NCBI GenBank assembly: GCA_024305405.1
Contig: JAKNDB010000085.1
Span: forward strand, 248,001-312,000
Length of the DNA stretch: 64,000 nt
Direction of reading: 5' to 3'
Origin: Dirofilaria immitis
Taxonomy: Eukaryota > Nematoda > Chromadorea > Rhabditida > Onchocercidae
The notes under the pieces were generated by a model that did no database searches, was not told the DNA's origin, and saw nothing but the letters and a program-made list of their open reading frames with translations. A program made the position numbers and the translations under genes. Below are positions 1 through 12,431 of the stretch, piece by piece; position 1 is the first letter of the stretch; every line of letters starts with the position of its first letter.

Positions 1-119
1 AACACAATTATTTACTCACAATTATCTGTGACAACATAAATTCTATATAATATATGCCCGAGATAATTGTACGGTATTGAATAGTCGAGACAACGATATG
101 GATATATTAAATATTTCAG

Positions 120-217
120 AGAGAAAGCTATATGATATTGAATTAATTACTTTTGGTAATGAAAATATAAATAATTTACATAAAGAGATATATAAATTGA
201 GAAATGATGGATTCTAA
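120..217 (+). CDS. possible terminal exon of a gene to the left (unidentified)
   Basis: A good nematode acceptor (ATATTTCAG, ending at 119) is followed by 32 open codons ending in TAA at 215-217. The peptide starts RKLYDIELITFG and ends with a charged KEIYKLRNDGF tail. Its composition is more protein-like than the surrounding AT-rich DNA. The entry phase would be 2, so the upstream exon would have to end with one base of a split codon; that exon would be at or beyond the left edge of the window. I do not recognise the family. It could also be a chance open stretch, since it is short. Confidence 0.28.
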
Positions 218-2234
218 AAAAATTTTAAGAATTCTATGGAAGATTCTGAAGGAAATGGCTGAATATTTGTGTGCTCTAATTTGAAGAAATATCTTAAAAC
301 AAATCGTTGAATTGAAAATTATTTGAAAATTAATTTCAAATTAAAATTTTAATTCTTAGCACACAAAATTAATCTAATCACTTCAAGCAAATTTTTTAGA
401 TAACTAAATGGAATGAAGAGGCAGCAGAGAGCTGGTCATGATGTGTAAAGGAAGATGTCTTAAAGATTGAGAGTGACACAGAGAGAATAAAAATGACATG
501 ACTAACATAAGATACAGTAATATATGGTTAGAAATCGAGAAAAGTTCTAGAGAACTATGCCTTATAATATTGGCAGAGGTTGAGAGCAAGAAAAATAGCG
601 CATGGAGCGTTGAGATGTAGAAGGAAAGACGAAGATGTTGGAAAATGAACCGCCGAAAGTGATACATTTATAGGTTAGTGCGCAAGTTGCGATAAGTTTA
701 GAGAAGGTAATCGAGAGTGGAGAGTGATTAAGATTTTTCCGTTTATTTTTCTGGTCCCATTCACTGTATCAAATGGATTTTTAGGCCAAGTCATAAGTAG
801 TGATAATGGCACGTCTAATGATTCATTATTTTATTGTGAAATATTTTGCATAAATTTCTTTACTCTATAATAAGGATTGAATAACAGTAGAAACGGAAAA
901 AGAGAGTAGGATGGATCATACAAGCAAGTGATTGATATTTGATGTAATCAAATTTATCGACCGATCAAACGGGTTGATTGGAGAAGCGGAGAGCTGTGAT
1001 AATTAGAGGGAAATCTTTGGTTTGAAATGTGAAAATGAAGTGTATAGGAAGGAATAAATAGAAGGAGCAGATGGATATTGGTGGCATGGGAAAGAGGTGA
1101 CAGGCAGCTGCTGCCCAGCAGCAGCAATAGCACATCTCTCGATTGGCGGGCAGTTGTTAACGCTACCAGGTGCCCCGTTTGGTCGTAGTTTAAGTGCATT
1201 GCAACATGTGTTGCAAGATTTTTATATGCTTAATTTAGATTGCCGTAAGAATGTTATATTTTGACAATTCTCGATCTTTTCATTATTCCAATGTCGAGAT
1301 AGCGGAATTTCATTTAAAGGATTAAGTGAAAAATATGAGAGAACAAATAAGCAAACAACAAAATGGTAAGAATTTCATTTTGATTTTACAAAGAGACAGA
1401 AAAATTAAACACATTTATTTATTAAGAAACGGAAGAATAGGGAGGGGCAATTATCGTTTCGATAATTTCAAGGTTTCCAGAGGAAGTCATAAAGTTTGAT
1501 TAAGGAAACAAACAATCAAGCGACAAAGAATCAAACTTTCGATGAAAGAGAAAAGAATAACGATTGATGAGTTTACATATGCCATATTGCAAATAGTAAT
1601 TGCTATAAATGCGGCTAATCCCAGACAAACGTTTCATTCCACAGATTCCACAGGCATGACGTCAAATTCCTACGAACTCAAAAACGCATCATGATAGTAA
1701 AGTGCTCGTTCAAACGTATACTATTGCGTCAAAAACCGCTATCAACTAGGAAAACTGAAATACCAGCCACGCCTTCAGTCATCATAATGATATCAAGAAT
1801 AAGCTGTAAATAGAAAAACGAACAGCAAGTTAATCGCAAAATGATACGCTATCGAAAAAAAAAGCCTTAGCGGAGAATAAGAGCTGCATTTAATGATCTC
1901 GTCTTACGTCGTAGTAACGTTTACATTCAACCATGGAAGAAATTCCATAAAGGAATTTATATTCCATGCATTTCTTATATGCATTTCTTTAGGGTCTAAA
2001 AAACTACCTCATTTCTATGTTTCATTTAAATCCATTTTAGTTTATATTACAGGCGGATAAAAAAGCCTGAAGATTAATTACATAAAATACACATGGAACA
2101 CATTCCAACAATCTATAACTCATCATTCTTTCTTCTGGAGACTCTTCAGAAACAGTGCATCTTCGATTTGCTATTCCCGGTATTTTCTAGCTCTTTTTTT
2201 CCAGTGCATTTCTTGTACAATCACTCAAGTGCTA
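218..2234. other. intergenic, no gene seen
   Basis: No supported exon on either strand. A patch of higher G+C lies at about 960-1200, including a run of CAGCAG/GCAGCTGCTG around 1100-1130. The open frame across it on the minus strand is low complexity and is not supported as a gene. Confidence 0.5.
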
Positions 2235-2400
2235 CACAGTCCAGGAAATCAATCTAGAATGTAGTTCCCAGATTCTCGCTTCACATATTCTAAATATGTC
2301 AGATGTCTTTTTTCCTACACAATCCAGGAAATCAATCTAGAATGTAGTTCCCAGATTCTCGATTCACATATTCTAAATATGTCAGATGTCTTTTTCCTTG
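2235..2400 (+). repeat. tandem duplication, 83-bp period, two copies
   Basis: The segment beginning CCAGGAAATCAATCTAG at 2241 recurs at 2324 with only a few differences, and both copies end in ATGTCAGATGTCTTT. It lies in non-coding DNA. Confidence 0.85.
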
Positions 2401-4249
2401 CGTCTTTTCCCATATCTTTATCGTCCGATTATTTGACTCAATAATCCAGTGGTATTTTCAGTTCACTTACGTTCATATATATTATATATGGTGTTTTATA
2501 ATTGTTTAAGAAGTAGTGCAATCTTTCCAAGTTCTGCATTTTCTTACCTTCCTGAGATATTTTAGAATACAATCACTTTCCATTCCGACGGAGATTGTTA
2601 AGTTTTTTAATTGTGACGATGGAAATACAACTAATGACTTTCTATCGCTTCTAAATTGAGGAATCCTTAGACTGTTAATTCTTCTAATCGCAGAGAATAA
2701 CTTGCATTCAATATCCATGAAATGTAAATTCATTATATATAGCACTTGGGAAGGTATCATAGATATTCTTTTCATTAGTGCAGTAAAAGAATACGATTAG
2801 TTCGATTTCTAACTCTCTTTCCGTTAATCAATTTCTCTTTGATCAAAAAAGATGAACATAAGATTAATCATAATATTATGATATATTAAACGATAGAGCC
2901 AAAAGAATGATTAGAAATTAAGGTATATGCTGTCGAGATGTGAAAAGTTCGAGAACAAAAATTTTGTTACCATAATGTGATTAAGCAGTTGTTTGAACAT
3001 GCTTATGTATATAGATAAATTAATTCATTCACATTTTCTTTGAAAGAATTTCAGACAAAATCTAATAAAAAAATTATCTCTTTCCATGAATGTTTTGTTT
3101 CGATTACGTCTATCAGTCTACATTATTCAACTTTGCAACTACCAAATTGCCAATAATTTGCCGAAATTCGAAATTATTATTATTTGTCCCTAATATCCAT
3201 TGTCTGTTCAAAATCTTAATTGAATCTTTGTTGATGGATAAATTAGTAAATTAGTAAAGCTCATTTTCACACGCTATGTTATCCATTATAACACTTGCAA
3301 AAGTTATTGTTCATTTTTGAATATTAATAACATTTCATGTAACTGCTCATATATACGATTTGCATAGTTCACATTCAATATGATACTTATTTCCATAATT
3401 GCAAAATACCTATTCATATTTTGAAGAAAGAATAAAATGAAAATAGGAAAAAGTTAAGTTTCGCAATAAGAGAGATTTCAACGATGGGAACAGGGAAGTA
3501 TTTTCTTTTCAAAATTCGTAAATTTACGACGAATCTCTTCATACCTTCTCTTTTTCTTTCTATCTATGTTTGTATTAAAGGCACAGGTGAGGTGTCAATC
3601 TTTAGTGACATACTAGTGAACGCGTTCAAGGTTATGTCACTTTACCTGATGATAAACCCTTCTTTCCTTCAGTTACACCCCTAGTATGGAACATTTAAAA
3701 GTTTCTGTTATTATCATAGTGTATATACGTATGTATATATATATATGTGTGTATGTGTATATGTATGTGTGTGCAGATGTTCATCTACATGTACATCTAC
3801 TGATATTTTGAAATATCATTTAAAGCCAGTTGACCTTAATAAATGTTAATGGCAAACAATAAAAAAAAAAATTCAAAAGGATAAAAAGTGCCGAAAATGG
3901 TAACCAACAAACAACATTCCTAGAGTCCAAAATACAAAACAACAAATACCTCAAAAGTGAGAAACAAAAAAAAAAATTTCGAAAAAAAAAATTGAATTCG
4001 AATTGCTCTCTGATTTATTCAACAAAATATATAGCATAATTTTAATGAATAATAATTTAATAAGCTCTAATTAATTTTTCTGATTTTTCTTATCATACTT
4101 TTATGATAAGAAAAATATTGCATTATTGTATTGAAGCAATCATTTAAAAACATCACTCAAGACTATATTCCTTGAATTTGAACTTAAAAAAATGATTTTA
4201 GTCATTGATTTGATGCAATCAATGATTAAGAAAGATTCTATCAATAATA
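2401..4249. other. intergenic with a TATG-type microsatellite
   Basis: No supported gene. A (TA/TG)n purine-pyrimidine run of about 60 bases lies at 3718-3777, and A-rich tracts lie at 3860-3990. Confidence 0.5.
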
Positions 4250-4254
4250 ACAAT

Positions 4255-4362
4255 CATGAAAAGATCAATTCCTCGAGATCTGTCTAGATTAATATTACAG
4301 TCAACGATGAAGATCAATTTCCCGAGATCTATTTAACCTGATATTACAATCAACGATGAAAT
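4255..4362 (+). repeat. short tandem duplication (~52 bp, two copies)
   Basis: Two diverged copies, each with AGATCAATT, a CGAGATCT core and ending TCAACGATGAA. Non-coding. Confidence 0.6.
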
Positions 4363-4437
4363 TTATAAAACAAAAATTATGTAAGTGATTATGATAGATA
4401 CGTGGGTGAAATACTTGGATTAATGCTGAAATAACTT

Positions 4438-5265
4438 ACTTACAGATTTTATTAATTTTGATAAAAATCTAGAAAATAATCTATAAATAGCATTATCATT
4501 GATATTTAATGATAATAATGCAAACAATTGATTACGCATATTTATGCTAATTGCGAATATCGCCACTCATCAACAAGCTAGAAATTGGCGCAGTTATGAA
4601 AAAGTGAATTCCAAAGATATTTATTATCAGAGACCCTTTAAATAGTATTGTGATATTCTATGTGATAAGTCAATGGTATAGTGAAATGATAATGAACAAA
4701 GAATGAATTTAAATATTCGTCTTTGCTGCTGATATCAGTGATATTCTCCGGTTTGTGTCGGACGAAAGAGCAGTAAAAACAAGGAAGAGTTGAACTAAAA
4801 AAATAAAAAGCTATGATAGGTATAATGTTGAGGAGATATGTGGTAACTTCGAGAACGAGATATATAAAATATAGGCGAAAAACAGTGCAAAAATAACGAC
4901 AATGAACAATACTGCACTACAAGAATTGAATGAAATACACATAAGAGAATCGAAGAAGAATTTTCAATAAAAAGGAAATTGTTAAATGTTAATGACAACG
5001 AAGTTATCAGTAATCTTTTGATAACAATGAATAAGTAGCAAAACTTGAGGCACAAATGATAAAAAGTAGTCGAGAATTTTGTACGGTTGAATGATAGCCA
5101 TACATACTTAATAACAATAATAATATTAACATGCCTTAAAAGGAGATTGTTAAACAGAAAGATTTGTTTGTAATCATGATAATTAAATTAGATGCCATGT
5201 TAATTTATCGTACCATCATCTTATCCATTTTAACATTTAATACGTAGGTAAAATAACCTGTAAGT
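4438..5265 (-). mobile_element. dispersed ~0.83 kb element, copy A
   Basis: Read on the minus strand, this stretch aligns along nearly its whole length with 24816-25597, which lies inside naa-30. Shared blocks include the motif for TTGTTATCAAAAGATT, the block around AAGGGTCTCTGATAATAA and the ending CAAAATTAATAAAAT. The outer ends of copy A are an 8-bp inverted repeat, ACTTACAG at 4438-4445 and CTGTAAGT at 5258-5265. There is no convincing coding capacity, so a non-autonomous (MITE-like) element is the best guess. With only two copies in view, family membership and exact ends are inference. Confidence 0.6.
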
Positions 5266-5791
5266 TTTGGAAGAATAATGGTTCAAATCTAATTCGAAAA
5301 TTATCATATATTTGAATTAAACAAAAGCAAATTTTAGGTATACCGTTTTATGACAAATAAGAATAATTTTTTTTCCTTTTTTTAATACCAATACCTTACA
5401 ATTACTAATTTCATGCTGTGATAGATAATTTGTCGCGTAAATTTTTAATGCTTCATTTAATTTCATTTATGTTAATAAGCAGGAATCAGAAATTATTTTC
5501 AATTAATTTAGAATGGCCTTCAAAGAATTAGCAGAATTTGATTCGATGATTCATGAAATTATTGAACCATCGCAGTGAAAATAATTTAAAACAAGAAAGG
5601 ATTTTTGTTAGTTAACATGGTTAAATTTATATTTTTCATTCAAAAAAAAACTGATAAGATAAGGAAAGAAGAAGACATAGATGGCAAAGAAAATTATTTT
5701 TATATGATAACTTCATCGCGATCCACTTTGATTGGCATAAATTCATATCACTGTGATATTTAACATGACATCACTTCTTAATTTAAAAAAA

Positions 5792-5823
5792 AAAGATTCC
5801 CGAAAATTATTTCGGGAATCTTT
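5792..5823. repeat. perfect 14-bp inverted repeat (hairpin)
   Basis: AAAGATTCCCGAAA at 5792-5805 is followed by a 4-base ATTA loop and its exact reverse complement at 5810-5823. No gene is adjacent, so a role in termination is not supported. Confidence 0.85.
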
Positions 5824-7869
5824 CTTTTGATGACTTTTTTCTATTAAATGATGAGCCAAGAAACGAATAATTTATCTGAAATGCAATTCTGATATCTAAT
5901 TCCATCGTTAAATATTAAATGCTTCCTTCATGGGCTAAAAGAGATTTTGATATGATAATAAGATATTGAAAGAATGACTGATAGGAAATTATGCAAAAAA
6001 AAAATGATATTTGCATTATTATTTTGAAACTTGCTGTATTGTTTTTGACCACTAGATATCAATGATATGCTGATAAAAGATGTTCAACTTTTTCGTAATC
6101 ACTTGATCATTGTCTTCCTTTTCGTTAATTTTAACACTATGATGTACTCTCGATCTATCAGCCTAATTGATTCCATAGATTAAGTTATATGTGATGGAAA
6201 TTAATGCGACAATAGCAATATTCTAGATGATTTATACTAAATTAACGGCAGAATTATTAAGAATTTTTGAATTATAAGCGTACTAGCATCTTCGAGAATT
6301 ACTTCATTTCGCAAGAATGATGAAATATGTGAAGTTTTTTTCCTTTTCAATTTATACTTTCGACACTTGCCAATAAAGATATTAGGAATATAGTAAAAAT
6401 AGTATTAATCTAAGATATCATCGCTCCATCTATTAAGCATATCAATTCGAGATATATCAAAAATTTGACACAATTTTGACCCTACGATATATTGTTATAT
6501 ACAAAACAAAATTTAAATATAATTATCAATTTATTTTTCATTTTACGGCAATTCAAGTGTATGGCTTGAATAAGTATGAAATAATATCCTCTGTATCAGC
6601 ATATATTTGTCAAATAAACAAATGAATAAATATTGTAAATGTAGATGCATGCAAAAAGATACATTGAAAAATATAGTAGCCAAGGAAATGGATGAATAAA
6701 AAGTAGAAAATTTCTGATCATTTCATAAATGCTTCGATTGAATCTTCAATATACTAACATATCTTTTATTCATAATAGATATGACCTATTATTCTTTTTC
6801 AATACTAAATTCAATATTTTGCTTGGTGATGCATTAATTCATTTAATCTACTATTATGATCCATTAGTTTCATTTTATATGATTATTTTTGCATGTCTAG
6901 TTTATAAATTGATCGATAGGATATGCGTAATCATAAATAATAAAATTCATATTTCTATTATTGTTAATATAATAGCCTAATTATTTCAGTTCAATTTGTC
7001 ATCCATATTAAAAGCAAATTGTTCCAAGTTTGCCATGAACTTTCTTTTAATTAAATATTCTACAATGATACAATTTTTAGTTAGATTATATTCAATAAGA
7101 ATAAGGCAAAAAGTATGGAAAATGCCATCACATCACACGAGTATTATTATGCATCATTGACAGGATGAGCAAAAAAATTCTGCCTATCTATTATCAGAAA
7201 CTCGGAAATTGAAAATCGATTATTTTTAGCTGAAAAAAAAAGCATCATTTAGCCTAAATGAAAAGATAAAAATCTGATCGTTTATTGAGCAGTTATACGG
7301 AAAAAGTTTCGTATAGTTGTCACATATCTGCAATATGGATTTCAGGCAACGGAGATAGATAAGCGAAATGATAGATTAAATAAGGAACTAAAGATGTATC
7401 AATAGTGGCAGAGACGAAAAACTCGGAGCGTAAAATCAGTTATCATATTTTCACCTTAAAAGGAAGTAAGTTCCAAATATTACAATTAAACAAATTAAAT
7501 AAATGATTGAACTTAAGTCACCGATCAATTCATTCGATGGTATAAGGAAAGGATAAACTAACATTAAGCAATTAATAATTCCTTCAAGTTTCTGATCACA
7601 AGAATCACATACAAGAATCATATAAAGTTTTCTATTACAAAAAATAACAAAGATGAAGTTTGTTTGAAGGATATAAATTACGAAGTCTTCGATATTATCA
7701 TATCGTTTTGAAATAATATTGAATTGTAGAACATGAAGTTTAAGATATTTTAAAAATAACTTCTCCTCTTGCAATGAACTTTGTGATCAATTTTCGTCAG
7801 TTTCAACTTTGTCGATCACTTTAATAATCATTTTTTCATCAAGGAAGAATAAAATGACCGAAGTTCAGA

Positions 7870-7900
<31 letters not shown>

Positions 7901-10900
7901 CGTGAGAAAATAACTCTTAAAATTTCGAATCCACTCACTGATCGTCAAATGATGGCTAATACCGTTGATGAAATTGCGCTATAGAAAGGCTAGATTAAAA
8001 GAAGTAAGAAACAAAACGGCGAAATTAAGTAGCCTGTAAGATATTAGTCTAGTAATCTTTCTTTTGGCTCATCCAAAATGTATCCCTAACTAGCAAAGTA
8101 ACTTCGATAATACAAAAACAAAATTCGTAAAATGAATAAACATTCAATCTCGGTATTGCAATGATAAATAGATGGACAGATGGATGGATGGATAGATGGA
8201 TGGATGGATAGATGGATCGATGGTAGATATGAAATGATATAACTATATTTAATTAGTGATTTAAAATATCGAAAAATTCATGGAATGTAAAAAATAGCTC
8301 TTCCATCAATTTATCTATTCATCCAATCCGCTCGTTGCCTCTCACAACTATTACCAGTCATTATTACCGTCACCATCACTATTATCATTATCAAAACTAG
8401 TCATCACAATCGCTATCTCCAACATCAAAATTGATAAAAATTTCATAGGAAAGAACAGAGGGAAAGAAAAAAAGATTCTATTAGATTGCATATAATCGAA
8501 AAAAGATTTTCTGATGCAATTAATTTTTGCTTGACTTATTGGACTTATCACAGTGGTTCTGATAACTGCTGATAATTATGAAGATATTAGATAAATATAA
8601 ATATTAATAAATTAATCATGAAATATTGAAAAATTACTCGTAATCTTTGACTGAAATAGTTTCAAAGAATTGAATATAAAAAGATAATACTTGAAGGAAA
8701 GATATATTTCAAGGCTCTTTAGTCTAATTTTAATTTTCACAGCTGAATAATAAAGCCTAGAATGTCAATTCAAAGTTCGACGACTCATTCTTTTTCTTCT
8801 ATCATTTCATCTTTTTTTTTATTTTGCATATTATAGACTAAATATGACGCTGTTTTACTTCCATCATTTTGGCTTAGAATTCGAGTAGCCGATTTACCAT
8901 CAGAAATAGTTATGAAAATCTTTAACGAGAAATACAACACAATGGTACTTCGAGATTTCTGACCTATTTATTTGATGAATCTGACATTAGGCAGAATATT
9001 ATATGATGATTAAACGTTAGATATTGTTTATGTTCAATATCAGAGAAATGGAATTGCAGCACTTTTGTCTGATGAATATGAAAATGATATACTGCTTTAG
9101 AAAAATTTCTTCCGAACAGGAGAAGGGAATCCTCCTCTACCTTTGGGCTTACACGATATTATAAACACAATGTCGTGCTTATACAAGGGTCTGAATCAAA
9201 TGCGCAAACAACGAATAATAAGCGCGAACAGAAAAATAACAGAGAACACGAACATATATCTTGTTGCTTACTTAATAAGAGGATGTATTTTGATCCTATG
9301 GTTCTGTTTTTCTTTTCTCATATCACCAAACACCACTATGCAGGTATTATTTCCAAGTTTCTGTTTCAAAATTTTTAAACATTTTCAGGATTATTATGAA
9401 TAAAAAATCATATTGGCTAAATAAGTATTTATAACAAGATTGATAGGCTATTGGGCCATTTTTAAGGCTTTTTTTTTTTTTTTTTTTTAGAAATGAGCAG
9501 TTATTGATGCTATGATGGATGCAATGATTTCCGTCAATAGTTTATCCAACAAGTCGATTATAATAAGTAAACTGAAGTAAATGTCTGATTGATAACTATT
9601 CTGCTAATTGTAATAATACTATATATTTCTTTTGCTCATCCTCTAATTAAAAAAAATGTCATTCATTAGAATCCAAAATCAGAATCATTAATTTCACATG
9701 AATTAACATATACTTATTAATTCTGAGCATACTAAATTCAGTATACTGAAAGGATGATGATATATACCCAGCAAAAGTGTCACTACTTAATGATTCTAAT
9801 TGAATGAAATCGCTTATATTATGCAAATAAAATAGATAGCGATCAATGATAGAGCAATTCATTGCAAATTTGATATGTGACAACGTTTAATTTCTTACAT
9901 AAGCTGAATTTAAAGAATCTTTTTTTTTCACATTTACCAAAGTATGGGAAGAAAGGTTGACAAGTGAACAGCGACGACAGAACAACTGATGCGAATTTCG
10001 ATTAAAATGAGCATCAAACGACAGAACAATGAATGCGAATTTCGACGCATTAAAATGAGTATAAAACGACAGAACAATAGTAGAATGAAAGAATAGAAAT
10101 TAGTCAAATCTCTTTCTCATAATGGATCAAATTAGGCGCAATATGGAAATTTGCTGGAAGAAATTCAAATTTCATCTTACAAATATTTCGACTAAAAAGT
10201 AAAAAAAAAGCGAGAAAAAGCGGAAGAGAGATGTAGAAGAATTTGATGAAAAAAGGCTAAAATTTCTTGTTTGATGAATGGAACTTCATCATCCCTTCTC
10301 ATTTTTCTTTTTTTTTTTCTTGAAACGAACTAAGCAATGATTTATAAACTTTGCCAGTCGAGCAGTTAAATCGAAGAAAGAAGAAATATGAACGGCCAAT
10401 GAAAGGTCAAAGAAAAACAAATAATGATTTTTTTAAATTAGAAATTTAGTATAATTATTATTGATGAGCAGTAATCAATATTTCTTCCTCATCCCTGTTT
10501 GTCGTCGATCGGTAGAATGAACTGAACTGAGTAAAATGATACTTAAACGAATGACTGACCTTTAGCAAAAATCAACAGTATAGGGTTTGAACTGGATAAT
10601 TGATTGATTGATTAATTGACTGATCTATCACCTTCATTCATAATCTGCTCAATGATGTTTAATAAGTACATCAAATTTTACACCATATTTTATTCTTTAC
10701 ATCAATATATATCATCCATTCAAATGATCCAGTAGAAAGGGTCGATTCTTTTGTAACTTTTTTAGAAGAAAATAAAATAATTCATAAAATTAATTTCGCA
10801 CTTTTAACATCAATAATATTTAATGAATAATTAAAAAGATTTAATACATGATCAAAAAATTATGGATTAAATTTCTTGCACTTTAAGTAAATGATAGAAA

Positions 10901-12267
10901 GCGTAAAAAACTTCAATACAAGATAATGAAGTAACTAATTGAAAGAATTAAGATAAGAACTTAAGTTATCGATTTCATAAATCCCGTTCAAGATGCTCTG
11001 TCGAGATGTATAAAGATATGATTGATTGGTACCTGAGCGAGTCAAGTTTCATGAAATCAACAGTACTCTTCAGAAGGCATATATCTTAATGATAGAATAT
11101 TGCTTAGAAAGAAACAATAAAGCAAAAGAATTAATAAAGATAAACAAATAATAGATGCAAACGGAAAGATTTCGTTTCTGTCATCAGTAATACGAAGAAT
11201 TCTTTTCTGAGGCAGTTAAGATTCCGTATCGATTTCTAGGTGCAAATGAATATACTTTAATTAGATATTACTGCACATATCTTATCAGCAATATTTTCAT
11301 CTTGCTGATTGATGATAACCTTTGCAGAAAACGAATTTATGATCAGTTTGTGATTTAGAATTAGCCTGTGATTAGTGTAAGATAAAAGTTTAAAATTGCT
11401 GGAATTATGGATATCCCCAACAATGAATGAAATAATAAAATCGGTTATATGAATGCATTCTTAAGATTTGAAATTTATATAATTGAAAATAAGTTTTTCC
11501 TAACATTACAACAAAAAAAAATTTGATAAAAATCATAAGATTCTGATCATGAGATTTCTGCAACTGCAACAGCTTATTCTATTATCAATTTTCTCTAAAA
11601 ATCTATCGTCAACTTTTCTTTATATTCATAATTTATCATTTAAAAATAGTTAATCAATGATTAGATTTTAATGCAAAAGAGAAATCGATTCGTTAATCTT
11701 AATTTTTAATCAAAATTTAGCAATTTTATACACATTCACATTTCATAAATCGATCGCATAATTAAGTGTTCTAATTGTTTTCAATTAAAAAAATTTTAAA
11801 AGAATTCATTGCTAATTGTAAAATGAAAATCGAACTTAATTCTAAATAATTTCAATGCATATAATTATGATTTAAGATCAGTAAGAAATTTAATTAATTA
11901 ATGCTTTAAGAGAGAGAAATTTTAGTTCTGAATTTTAAGTGAAAAATATAGAATTTCCTATAACTGAGATATGATATGTAGAATGTAAGAAGGTTCCAAT
12001 ATGGATAATATCGCCTGCTTGCAAATTTTGTAAAATAAGGCATATTTCATTAGGATGTAGGCAATTAGATATACGCAGCGACTAGTTAATCTGTAATGCG
12101 AATACTGTTTACGACCAACGACCGATACATATACTCTCTGTTGAAATCATATTTATACATACACATATATAAACACATATAAACACACGTATCGAAGCGG
12201 AATGGTGTGAATTAAAGAAGTGATGAATAAGAAAATCATCGAAGTTAATGAATATCACGGATTTGAC
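5824..12267. other. long intergenic AT-rich region with minor repeats
   Basis: No exon that I can support. Contents: a (TA)n microsatellite at 7869-7900, a (GATG/GATA)n tetranucleotide run at about 8167-8222, and a two-copy ~50-bp duplication around 9965-10075 sharing ACGACAGAACAA and TGCGAATTTCGA. The open frames of 60-107 codons here are low complexity, hydrophobic or without splice context. Confidence 0.5.
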
Positions 12268-12431
12268 AATGATTCTACGAAATATTGGAAAGAAACGTAA
12301 TGAATTCAATGATTCTACGAGATACTGGAAAGAAACATGAAACACTTCAATGATTCTACGAGATACTGGAAAGAAACATGAAACACTTCAATGATTCTAC
12401 GAAATGTTGGAAGGAAACGTGAATGAATTCA
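12268..12431 (+). repeat. ~41-bp tandem repeat, four copies
   Basis: Each unit begins CAATGATTCTACGA, continues with A/GTAYTGGAAAGAAAC and ends in GAATT or CACTT. The two inner copies are identical and the outer two are diverged, which suggests recent expansion from the middle. Confidence 0.85.

Noticed and set aside
4795..5055. 86-codon minus-strand frame similar to frames at 24939-25228
   Set aside because: The similarity comes from the dispersed repeat. The frames shift and stop differently in the two copies, so coding is not conserved.
7451..7774. 107-codon minus-strand hydrophobic frame
   Set aside because: AT-rich DNA readily gives Ile/Leu/Phe-rich open stretches. There is no acceptor-start pairing and no recognisable motif.
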